Assembly (NCBI GenBank): GCA_903632075.3
Contig: CAHIKZ030005577.1
Coordinates: 62,001 to 126,000, forward strand
DNA: 64,000 nucleotides
Reading direction: 5' to 3'
Origin: Acanthosepion pharaonis
Taxonomy: Eukaryota; Mollusca; Cephalopoda; Sepiida; Sepiidae
The notes beneath the pieces were generated by a model that had not been told where the DNA came from, made no database searches, and saw nothing but the letters and a program-made list of their open reading frames with translations. The stretch's first letter is position 1. Every line of letters begins with the position of its first letter. This document shows, piece after piece, positions 45,363-55,139 of the stretch. Position numbers and translations under genes: made by a program.

Positions 45363-46455
45363 CAGGCCTGCAAAAAAGTGAATTTATACATTTTCTTTGT
45401 TCTTGAGAATTGACAACAAAAATAATAAACACCATTTTTTTATTAGATTATTTACACTATTCATTTATTGTTCATTGGAATATTTAGCAAAACATTGGTC
45501 AATTGATTCAAACTTTATAAAATGGTAAATAATAAAGTCCTTATAGTTCATATATTTTAATAATTTAGTAAATGTTTATAAATTTATGAATAAAAAACTG
45601 TTTTCACATTTTTTATAATTTATTTCTTTATTAAATTGCATTAAAAGTTTTGATTTACAGTGTGATTGCATTAAATTAGTTTTAGAGATTACCTAAACAA
45701 AATAGACCAAACCCGGATATAAGAGAAACCCGGATATAAGAGAGATTTTCTGGTCTGGTCCCAAACCCGGATATAAGAGAAACCCGGATATAAGAGAGAT
45801 TTTCTCTGGTCCCAAATTAGCCATACTTACCTAAACAAAATAAACCCAAACCCGGATATAAGAGAGATTTTTTCCCAAATTGGTCCCTAAAATTAGACCC
45901 TGTGTATAATGGTCCCAAATTATACCTAAACAAAATAGACCAAACCCGGATATAAGAAAACCCGGATATAAGAGATTTTCTCTTCCCAAATTAGAGCCAT
46001 ACTTACCTAAACTAGACCAAACCCGGATATAAGAGAAACCCGGATATAAGAGAGATTTTCTCTGGTCCCAAATTAGAGCCTTACCTAAACAAATAAACAA
46101 AATAACCAAACCCGGATATAAGAGAAACCCGGATATATTTTCTCTGGTCCCAAATTAGAGCCATGTTTAAACAAAATAGACCAAACCCGGATATAAGAGA
46201 AACCCGGATTAAGAACTTATCCCGACAACTCTCTTATATGTTCACTGTATTAGTTTAAAGTGTTTAATTTTCAAGAATTTTCAAGAATAAAAAAAATGTA
46301 TAAATTCACTTTCATCATATTTAGGTTTTATCCCACTCCTAATCATTACTTTTAAAACAATAAACATTGACGAGTAGTGAAGGTAGTTAAAATAATAGAG
46401 GTGTCAAGGAAAAATCAGTTCTTTTGACATTATGAGCAGGTAGGTCCACATTTGC
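45363..46455. mobile_element. Foldback element with an internal minisatellite
   Basis: The left arm (GTGAATTTATACATTTTCTT, TGTTCTTGAGAATTGACAAC) and the right arm (TTTCAAGAATAAAAAAAATG TATAAATTCAC, GTAGGTCCACATTTGCC) correspond to those of 24757-25427. The centre is replaced by tandem repeats at about 45700-46235. The arm-to-arm layout is otherwise conserved. Confidence 0.65.
45700..46235. repeat. Minisatellite of AACCCGGATATAAGAGA units
   Basis: AAACCCGGATATAAGAGA recurs many times, grouped into higher-order units of about 70-90 bp with GATTTTCTCTGGTCCCAAAT TAGAGCC and CCTAAACAAAATAGACC. The block ends ...CTCTTATATGTTCACTG then TA, like a pogo/Tigger-type transposon end. The array therefore probably grew from an inserted transposon terminus. 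The 92-codon minus-strand frame at 45831-46109 is repeat read-through. Confidence 0.75.
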
Positions 46456-46529
46456 CTAATTTTTGTATGCTCTTGAATACTTGCTATACAGGTGGGTGGT
46501 GGAAATGACTAAGTGTTCAAAATTGTATT

Positions 46530-46584
46530 TTCTAAATAATAAATGAATTTCATTTTTTAAATAATACTTTTTCTTTATTCACAG
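46530..46584 (+). other. Splice acceptor flank of gene C
   Basis: AATAATAAATGAATTTCATT followed by TTCTTTATTCACAG (AG at 46583-46584) matches the acceptor flanks of A and B. Confidence 0.55.
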
Positions 46585-47098
46585 CTGAATTTTCATTGAT
46601 AATAGCAATTTTCAAACTGAAATGGACGGACACACAATCTCCTATTGATGAAGATCAAACCTATTCTATGAAATCAGCATTTTGATAGGATTCATGTTAA
46701 AACAACGTCACAGAAAGGAAATAATCCTATTTCTCATCAAAATTGTACACTAGCTTTTTTGCTAAAATCACATTCCTGAACACACATTTAAGCACACACT
46801 GAAGAATCTTGTCAAGTGTGCAGAAAAGCTTCTTTCACAATGTTTAAATTTATTAACATTACAGAGTGGAGGGAAACCATATTGTAATGCCTGCAAATCA
46901 GTATTTACACAAGATGGAATGTAAAAGTGTATAAACAGATACACACTAGAGATAAAATTACAGGAGGAAAAATGTGTATAGGGATATTCATATAATTAAA
47001 ATGTGAAAAGCCATATGTGGATACAGATATGAGCAAAACACTAATCTTTTAAAGTATATCGATCAGAATATTCAGATATTCCATTTTATAACGCCCAC
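46585..47098 (+). pseudogene. Decayed leader fingers of gene C
   Basis: The layout is the same as in A and B: TGTACACTAGCTTTTTTGCT A, then CQVCRKA near 46812-46830, then CNACKSVFTQDGM ending in TAA. It carries different lesions from A and B (an extra base after CRKA, TAA after DGM) and keeps sense codons where A and B share stops. It decayed independently for at least part of its history. Confidence 0.65.
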
Positions 47099-48061
47099 AT
47101 GGAAATACCTACAGGAGAAAAACTACTTCCATGTCAAGTGTGTGGATCAATATTTACACACAACACCAGCTTAAGCAGACACATGACCATACATACAGGA
47201 GAGAAACCATTTGCTTGTCAGGTGTGCGGAGCAACATTTGCACACAATTTCAGCTTAAACAGACACATGAGAATACATACGGGAGAAAAACCATTTTCTT
47301 GTCAAGTATGTGGGTCAGCATTTACGCAGAGTACCCAATTAAAAGTTCACATGAGGATGCATACTGGAGAGAAACCATTTCTTTGTCAAGTGTGTGGATC
47401 ATCATTTTCACAGAATTCCAGTTTGAAAAACCATATGAGAATACACACAGGAGAGAAACCATTTTCTTGTGATTTGTGTGGATTTGCATTTTCACAAAAA
47501 TCCCATTTAAGGGTTCACATAAGAATACATATGGGAGAGAAACCATTTTCCTGTCAAGTGTGTGGATCAGCATTTTTGCTGAATTCCAGATTAAATCAAC
47601 ACATGAAAATACATACAGGAGAGAAACCATTTGTTTGCCATGTGTGTGGATCAGCATTTTTAAAGTGTTCTGGTTTAAAAGATCACATGACAATGCACAC
47701 AGGAGAGAAACCATTTTCTTGTCAAGTGTGTGGAGCATCATTTTCAAAAGATTCCAAGTTAAAAGACCATGTAAGGCTACATACAGGAGAGAAACCATTT
47801 TCATGTGTAGTGTGTGGATCAGCATTTTCCTACAGTACCACTTTAAAAAATCACATGAAATTACATACAGGAGAGAAACCATTTGTTTGTCAAATTTGTG
47901 GATTATCTTTTGGAAGAAAATTTATCCTAAAAGATCACATGAGAATCCATACGGCAGATAATCCATTTTCCTGTGAGGCATGTGGAACTACATTTGTAAA
48001 GAATTCTGACCTACAAAATCATATGAGAATACATACTGATGAGAAGCCATTTCCTGTGTAG
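47099..48061 (+). CDS. C2H2 zinc-finger protein C, 11 complete fingers, truncated
   Basis: ATG 47099 is a real methionine codon, at the same place in the finger framework as the first ATGs of A and B. Eleven complete C2H2 fingers follow at an 84-bp period with HTGEKPF linkers (variants MGEKPF, TADNPF, TDEKPF). The frame ends at TAG 48059-48061, where CCATTTTCCTGT has lost one T. This is a frameshift and not a natural end, because fingers continue in another frame. Compared with A and B it lacks the conserved last finger and MQKH tail. Binding-helix residues differ in every finger. It could make a truncated protein or be a young pseudogene. No effector domain is visible. Confidence 0.75.
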   Translation: MEIPTGEKLLPCQVCGSIFTHNTSLSRHMTIHTGEKPFACQVCGATFAHNFSLNRHMRIHTGEKPFSCQVCGSAFTQSTQLKVHMRMHTGEKPFLCQVCGSSFSQNSSLKNHMRIHTGEKPFSCDLCGFAFSQKSHLRVHIRIHMGEKPFSCQVCGSAFLLNSRLNQHMKIHTGEKPFVCHVCGSAFLKCSGLKDHMTMHTGEKPFSCQVCGASFSKDSKLKDHVRLHTGEKPFSCVVCGSAFSYSTTLKNHMKLHTGEKPFVCQICGLSFGRKFILKDHMRIHTADNPFSCEACGTTFVKNSDLQNHMRIHTDEKPFPV

Positions 48062-48240
48062 TGTGTGGATCAGCTTTTTTCTACACTACCACTTTAAAAA
48101 TCACATGAAATTACATACAGGAGAGAAACCATTCGTTTGTCAAATTTGTGGATTATCATTTGGAAGAAATTTTATCCTAAAAGATCACATGAGAATCCAT
48201 ACTGGAGATAATCCATTTTCTTGAGAGGCATATGTATCAA
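48056..48240 (+). pseudogene. Frameshifted duplicate of fingers 9-10 of gene C
   Basis: Sequence from 47804 repeats from 48055 at an offset of 251 bp, that is three 84-bp finger units minus the lost base. Shared phrases include AATTACATACAGGAGAGAAA CC and GGAAGAAA(A)TTTTATCCTAAAAG. It indicates unequal exchange of a three-finger block. Confidence 0.8.
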
Positions 48241-48560
48241 CACACTTCCTGTGTAGAGTGGATCAGCATTTTTCAATAGTTCTTTATAATATCACATAAA
48301 ATCACATACAGGAGAGAAACTATTTACTTGTCAAGTTTGTGAAACAGCATTTTCAAAAAGTTCTTCCCTAAAAGATCACAAGTTGAATACGTACTGAAGA
48401 GAAACTATTTTTCTGGGAAGTGGGTGGATCAACATTTTCATGGAATTACACATTAACAAAATAAGGATACATATAAGGGAGAAACCATTTTCCTGTGGAA
48501 TTTCATTTTTAAAGGTACACATGAGAATACATACACAACAGAAACCATTAAATTCTTTCT
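48241..48560 (+). pseudogene. Decayed terminal fingers of gene C
   Basis: Remnants at 84-bp spacing include GGAGAGAAACTATTTACTTG TCAAGTTTGTG, GAAGAGAAACTATTTTTCTG and GGAGAAACCATTTTCCTGTG. Stops and deletions break them. A poly(A) signal AATAAA follows at 48680-48685. Confidence 0.65.
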
Positions 48561-48689
48561 AGAACTGTTCCTCTTGCCACTTCATTTTGTTTGAGGGTGC
48601 AAAAACATGAGCACCTACTGTTTTAAAATTGTTATAACTTTCTTTGTATTGTTTGTATAGATTTTATTTTTTGCGTACTAATAAAAGAA

Positions 48690-49150
48690 TGGATGAGTAA
48701 TATTTTGGTGTAATGCATTATGTTTTGTATGCATATTTTGACATTGAAAACAAAAAAAAATAAATACATTAACAATTTAACATACTTTAACTTCCATTAC
48801 TCCTTATGAAGTTCTGGGGTGCAATAAGAAGCTAAATGGCTAAGAAGGCTTTCATTTCATCAAAAGTCACGTCCTTCCATGTGTTTACACATAAGCAGAC
48901 ACCAGCATTTGTTTACTCTTTCTTTCACCTAACTAGCATATTTATTTTCTCATTTACAAAATAAAGTTATTATTTCATTGTTTATAAATAAACAAAATAA
49001 TTCACCTTCAGAAAGGCAATCAGGTACATCCATGGGGCCAGTAGCTTCCATAAAATTAGTCAGCCATGGTTGATAGTAGCCGCTTGGCACCTATTGGTCA
49101 TCATTGCTTTTCTCCATGTTTCTACCATCTTTATCAACCAACGGTGATAA
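48690..49150. other. Unassigned stretch
   Basis: No gene. A short inverted pair (TATCAACCAACGGTGATAAAG region) precedes the SINE. Confidence 0.3.
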
Positions 49151-49154
49151 AGAT

Positions 49155-49575
49155 GGAGGCACGGTGGAGTAATGGATAGCAGCTTGGATTGAGGAATCGC
49201 AGAGCCAAGTTCAAATTCCAGTCGAAATCATTACATTCACTTACGTGCTAACACCCTTGGGAAAGGTGTAAATCCTCTTTCTTATCCCTCCAGGTATGGG
49301 TAAATAGCAGGACAGACTGGATTCTATAGCCTTGGATGGCAACTGGTCTAGGAGAAGGAAAACTCTGAATTCAAACCTGCTCTTAGATGAGGGTGAATGG
49401 AGTCTCTCTGAGCCTTGGTTGGCAATCCATTTAGTGTTGGTGTCATGATAAAAACACCCTTGATAGCCCTAGCGAAGCATCAAGAATTGAGCTATTTGAC
49501 AAGATTATGAACTACACCAATCAAAGTATTGGTGAGTTCAATCTCGGCTGAAGCCGCAAGATGATGATGATCAAC
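49155..49575 (+). repeat. tRNA-type SINE with an RTE-LINE 3' tail
   Basis: The head is GGCACGGTGGAGTAATGGAT AGC with a B-box-like AGTTCAAATTCC. The body has ACACCCTTGGGAAAGGTGTA AATCC and GGCAACTGGTCTAGG. The last 40 bp (49532-49571) begin GTGAGTTCAATCTCGGCTGA and end in GATGATGATGAT, matching the 3' end of the LINE at 44323-44940 with one visible change. It is a near-full-length member of the family seen at 5308, 12035, 37221, 61892 and 63555, but lacks the 5S head. Confidence 0.78.
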
Positions 49576-50089
49576 CAACCACTTCACAGTCAATATCTAC
49601 ATGAGTTAAACCCTTCAAAATCATCATTGGAGTCTGAATCAAAGAAAAACTCTTCAATAAAGGCTTTGTTGATGTGGCCATTTTTGTTTACAAAAAAGGC
49701 AAAAACTTTAACATGGGTTTAATCGATGTTACACCTCATGTAGAGTGTAGAAGAACTCAAATCAGTAAACAAAAGTTTAGCTTCATTTCAAATCAGTAGT
49801 TGGATATTTCCAGCTTAAAATACCAGAAATAACAGTTGACAAGTGTTTATTTTTAGCAACCCACTTTCAAAGCGACATAATGCACCTGCAGCTGCAAAGG
49901 AATAGAATTCTACAGCGACAATTTTAACCTCCAGCATGATAATGGTTAAATGAATGCATGCAAAATCATATAGAGTAGCCATTATTTTTCCACTAACATG
50001 TCTGATGCTGACATCAAGTGACAAGATTATATTGAATCACTTGCTATGTCTACTGCTAGGAAAGTTGATTCACCATGTCGAGCTAGACA

Positions 50090-50960
50090 ATTTTTTTTCA
50101 TCTGGATCTAGCTTATACATCTGTAAGTCATCCATTTGTCCATGCATTAAATGTTGCTGTTTTATCTAGTCTGGTGCTTCTATTATGTATCTAGAGGTTC
50201 TTGATGAAATCCAAAGAATAATCTACAATCTACCTGGCATTTCACCTTCAGTCACTTTCCCACTGCTGTAACATAGTTTCCCTGTGCCTTTTCTATAAAT
50301 ATTTTCATGGTAATTGTTCTGATGAACTTTCCTCTTTGGTAAATTGTAAATATTCATTTAGAATTGTTGTTTTATTCCCCTCTCCCGCCACAAACAGCAA
50401 ATTGTAAATATGGGGACTAGTTAGTATTTTCATAGAGACAAAGAGGAATTATGGTGGTTGTAGTAAGAAAGGTATGTATGAATGTGTTGTTTTGGTGTAA
50501 GGAATATTGTTTTGTACAATTGGGTCAGTGTTTGTGGCTAGCTAAGTTATAGTTAAGACAGAAGAAGACCGTCCTTTCCCCAATCCCCTTTTTAGCCCTG
50601 TGCCACATTTTTGTATTGTACAGAATAAATATTACTTTCCTAATTGGTACCTGGACATTATGAATTTACATGCATTATTGGATTGGCAGCTAGGTCTCAT
50701 CATTTTACATTTGAAATTGCTAGATGTAACCATAAGTCCTGTGCTAACAGTTTCTTCTCAGTTTTCACTTGTGGAAACATCTTCCAGTTTCTTGATTTCC
50801 AGTTAGCTTTGATCTTCAAAAATTGAAATGTAATGTCAATTGTTATCTTCTGTGTTTTTTATTGTCCTTTCTTCTTACTCAAATTCTTTTTTGCTCATTA
50901 ACTCCCTTGGTCTTTAGTGATTTTATTGCCTTTCCTGGAGTGAAATGATTAAAAATAAAA
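50090..50960 (+). pseudogene. Decayed LINE reverse-transcriptase C-terminal region, copy 3
   Basis: Pieces in order are SGSSLYICKSSICPCIKCCC, SGASIMYLEVLDEIQRIIYN, LCLFYKYFHGNCSDELSSL, then after unrelated sequence (about 50405-50640) SHHFTFEIARCNHKSCAN and NVMSIVIFC. These align in order with the 55.6-kb copy. It ends in a 3' sequence GGAGTGAAATGATTAAAAAT plus an A-rich tail. Many stops and frameshifts. Confidence 0.65.
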
Positions 50961-50964
50961 AAAA

Positions 50965-51025
50965 AATGCAGGAGGAGAAATATTTTCTTGCCAAATTTAT
51001 GTATCAGTATTTTTTAGAAAATACT
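50965..51025 (+). pseudogene. C2H2 finger fragment
   Basis: GGAGGAGAAATATTTTCTTG CCAAATTTATGTATCAGTAT is one linker and first-cysteine half of a finger, broken. Confidence 0.45.
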
Positions 51026-51047
51026 CATTTTGTGTCTTTTTTTGAAG

Positions 51048-51530
51048 AGAAAATATCTTTATTACTATATTCATGATTTGGCTGTTTTACACTCCAATCT
51101 TCTTCAGGTAAATGGAATTTTGAACTGATCCCTTTATTTTGTCCACCAGGGTAGACTGTTTTAGTTCACATGCCATGCATCTTCCAGATATCTCAGTTAT
51201 CTCCTTTTAATTCAACTCTCCAACTTTTTGTTCACCTCTGCAGTAGACAGGTATTGAACTCACAACTCTGTGGGTCAAGTCATTAGATCCAATCAATGCT
51301 TTTATCCACTGGGGACAATCTACCGCAGTGGACAAAATAAAGGGTTCAGTTCAAAATTTGAATCGCCTGCAGAAGGCCGGAGTATACAATGGCTGAAACG
51401 TGAATATGGCAATAAAGATGAGGACAACAGTTCAAATAATGTAAATAGTGTAAATTACAATACCACATCTCGGAAATATAGACAGGTACTGTTTAAAGTT
51501 GTTCGTCTTTTTAAAGAAGCTCTGAGATAT
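51048..51530. repeat. Inverted pair of 'GGCCGAAA' repeats around a tRNA-like centre
   Basis: The reverse copy covers about 51048-51240 and the forward copy about 51312-51530. Between them is a tRNA-like stretch (GGTATTGAACTCACAACTC on +, which is GTGAGTTCAATACC on -). The same head-to-head layout occurs at 55140-55565. RNA from it would fold into a long hairpin. Confidence 0.6.
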
Positions 51531-51549
51531 TCCATATTGGGATCGGCAT

Positions 51550-53113
51550 AAGGAGAAAGATGTAAACATGTTTGATTAAATAAAAGGTTCAGTTAAAAAG
51601 AAAAAATAGGTGGGGGGTTCAAATCTTTCATTCCTCTCTTTATAATTACTTTTAGAGCTGCTGATGAAAAAGACAAGACTTACTTAATATGAAATCTGCA
51701 AAGAAACAAATATTTATTAATGTAAAGTATTGTACAAAATACAATATTGGCCTTGCCTAAAATTTCCCTTGTACACATAAAACTATCAAAAGAGATTAAC
51801 AGTTATTTGAAATACAAATCTGTTTTCTCTTAGAAAACAGTTAATGAAAAACAAATGATGTTCACCCTGTACAAGGCCCAAGACCCACTCAAAGTTGAGG
51901 GTTACAGAGTAAAAGGCACAATTTGTGGAGGAGATAATGGTTGACCCTAGGTGTGAACAGGTTAAGATTGCAATGATCAGGGAAGCATCCTCTTGGTAGT
52001 TCCACATAGCAGCAATTTTAGAGTAAGAAGCTGCTCAGATGAAACTTAGATCTAACCCATGGAATACAAAGAGATTTAGATATAGATATATAAATCAATT
52101 TCTTCTAAACAAGATAAATGTACTTACTTTAGGTCAAAAGTTGAAGGGATGGGAAAGGAAAACCTACCTCAGGCAATACTGGTTCTCTAGGTCCTTTAGA
52201 CAAAATATTCTGAATTGAATCAGATGCTCACAAATGAAATAACAACTCAAAGGTTTAGAAAGAACATTTCACTGAGATTTAATATCTCCAATTTTGAAAA
52301 AACTTTCTTCATAAAGAGAATTTTGTGTAGGTTTTCAAAGGTTCTTTTTCCTCCTTTTCAGCAACAGTAACAGCAGTAGTCGTTACCAGCCCCTTTTCTC
52401 ACCTGAACATGGGCAAATCCTTTCTGACTTTGCAGTTAAAATTTTCCTTTTATGTAGCAAACAGGTGGCTCCAACTGCTTCAAAAACTAACTCATTAACT
52501 GGTGGGTATATACATTCATTAAAAACTTGAGTATAACTATCCAGTCAAATCACACTGATTTCAACTTGAACTTGGTGGGGTTTTCTTACTTCAAAGTTGA
52601 TCCTCATTTTTGTACATCTTTGCCATAGAAAGTTTAAAATTGTCTTGCTTCATTTTGGCAATTCATCAATTTGAAGCCCCTTGTTTTGCAAATCTCTATT
52701 CACTCTTCCTCCTGGCATTTTTTTTTTAACATCAAATTGGAGTTTCATTTTTGAAATTTTGCATGTCAATTTCTGTATTTAGTTTTTTCTTATAAACTGT
52801 CTTCATTTTGCTTTTTTCTTTTCAGAGAAACTGTGTTGGCATCATTCTAATTTTCGTATTTTTATGTGGACCAAGTTTTAGTTTTTTTGGACACTCTTAA
52901 TATCTTTTTTTTTAAAATACTTTCTACATTAATTTTTATACAATTCCAACATTTTAATTGTTTTTCTTTTTATTAAAAATACTTTTTGCACAGTTCAGAA
53001 TTTTCAACTGCAGCAAATACCTTAAGAAGGCTGGATAGGACAATGTCCAAATGTGTGAATAACAGTCAAAATGACAACACTTGAACAAATCAGTGTATGA
53101 TAATGATAATCAT
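51550..53113. other. Unassigned stretch
   Basis: Frames are below 75 codons and no domain is visible. T-rich from 52730 on. Confidence 0.3.
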
Positions 53114-53794
53114 ACTTATGATAAAACCCAGGTTGTGTGTGTGTGTGTGTGTCTGTTCGTTTATATATTGGATCGGATTTCCTACATTTTTCAACTGATT
53201 TCAACAAAACTTCATAGGACTATGTAAAATTACCTTGCAATGGTTCTGACAGTGCCAAAAATTGGAAAAACACAGTTGTTTTTGCACAAAATCAATTTGA
53301 AAACACAATTAAGAGGAATCGCTGTCGCAAGAATGAAAGGTAGACAACTCATATCGAGTTATACTTATAAAACCCAGGTTGTTTGTGTATGTGTGTGTGT
53401 TCATTTATATATGGGATCGGATTTCCTACATTTTTCAACTGATTTCAATAAAACTTCACTTTTTGTTTTTGGCAGGTAGTGTTTCTTATTGTCTTGCACA
53501 CTTTTTTTCTTTATTTTTACATTCAAAATGCTTTAAAAATTCCATTTACAAGACAATTGTTTATAATAAAATTCTATTCAATCAGTAGACTCATAACTAT
53601 TGAAAACAATGTTTTTGTTTGAGTTTGGGTTTGACCAATTCGTAAAAAAAAAAAAAAAACTAATTAAGACATGTGTATCCATCAACCTTAAACAATAATC
53701 TTTGTCAATTTTATTTTTCAGTCTTTATGATAGTCGATACTTGATCTATCTCTTACTGTTACATCCCTGGGCAATGCCGGGCTCTACTGCCAGT
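53114..53794 (+). mobile_element. Interspersed element with GCCGGGCTC terminus, copy 3
   Basis: It starts TGATAAAACCCAGGTTGTG plus a GT run and ends GGGCAATGCCGGGCTCTACT GCCAGT. Very similar throughout to 32166-32817, including two internal GT-repeat blocks. Poly-A near 53645-53659. Short frames with CVCV words are microsatellite read-through. Confidence 0.75.
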
Positions 53795-54302
53795 TCCTCA
53801 TAAATTCAAGGAAATGTTTTCTAAATTTCTATCTGTATATCAGTTCATATAAACATCTGCATGATAAGTGGCTGATTTATATTTTAAGGAATTCATAACA
53901 AGCTTTTCATTTGTTTTTGCTCTTTGATTTGCCATCTTTTTCTTGTCATATTTTATCAGATATATCATTGAATTATAAGTATGGTAATGTTTAACTTTCA
54001 ACATCATTCTAATTCCTAATATGTTACTTATTCAAACATTTCATGGCAATTATTGAAATAGAAAACAATTTTTATGCTAAGACTTGAAATAATGTAACTA
54101 GATGTCTTATTTGATAGAAAATATTTCAATGAAATAATGATAAATAATAATATTCAATTTAATGAAAATCTTTGAACAAGAAAATGATTCAAATGTCTGA
54201 ACACAGTAAAAATGAAAGTAAGAATCATGAAAAGAAATCAGTAAAATAATAGTAGATAAAAAATATTTGAGTCGAAAAAATCTTTTATTAGTACTAGGAG
54301 TA

Positions 54303-55062
54303 CCGTATTTGACGGCATATAAGACACACAGGTGTATAAGATGCACCCCAATTTCAGCAGGGCAAATCAAGAAAAAATTAGTAATTAGTAAAATTATTAG
54401 TAAATGGTACAGACTAAGCTATATTTATGAGGTATTATTTTGGTTAAACAATCCATGATTACAATTAAATGAAAAATAATAGGAAAAAAGAACATGACCC
54501 TATAAAAACTTTATTATACCCAAAGGTAAGAAAACAAAATAAAAATCAAGCAGTTATTACAATTGAACAAAAAACAGTCCAGTTACCATTAAAATTCAGT
54601 CAAAAATTTTCCTTTATATGATCTGTACAACATGCGTCTTGTAAACGTTTTCTTAGTGGAATAATTAGGATATAAAAATTCTGATTGTATTTATACCAAT
54701 GCAACTGAAAGTTATTGCAAGAAAAATATTAATGAAACAAATATATTTCACAAATATATAATTTGAATTTATTGCATATAATTTTAATGAAACAAAGTAA
54801 TACTATTAAACGTGATGAAATTAATATAATGAATATTATCAATGATAACCCTTCTAATCTCCATAATAGCCTTTTAAATAATGATAATAGGTATATGAAA
54901 GTTTACTCTAAAGTCTAAGCTAATAGGAGTTGCCAGGTAGCTAATTTCAGCCAACCATTGCAAATTTTAAACCTACACATAGCATATAAGATGCAGGGGA
55001 ATATTAAAAAATATTCTTAGTAAAAAAAAAAAAAAGTGCACCTTAAATGCTGTCAAATACGG
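54303..55062. mobile_element. TIR element with CCGTATTTGACGG ends, TA target site
   Basis: The left end is CCGTATTTGACGGCATATAA G. The right end, reversed, is CCGTATTTGACAGCATTTAA G. Both are flanked by TA (54301-54302, 55063-55064). Inside each end lies a second short similarity (TATAAGATGCA). At 760 bp with no transposase frame, it is a non-autonomous DNA transposon of Tc1/mariner-like target preference. Confidence 0.75.
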
Positions 55063-55139
55063 TAATTAAAACAAATTTATTACAAGATTAGGTAGTTTCT
55101 ATTTGGATTTCTGAGATGAAGAGTTATCATTATTTACAT

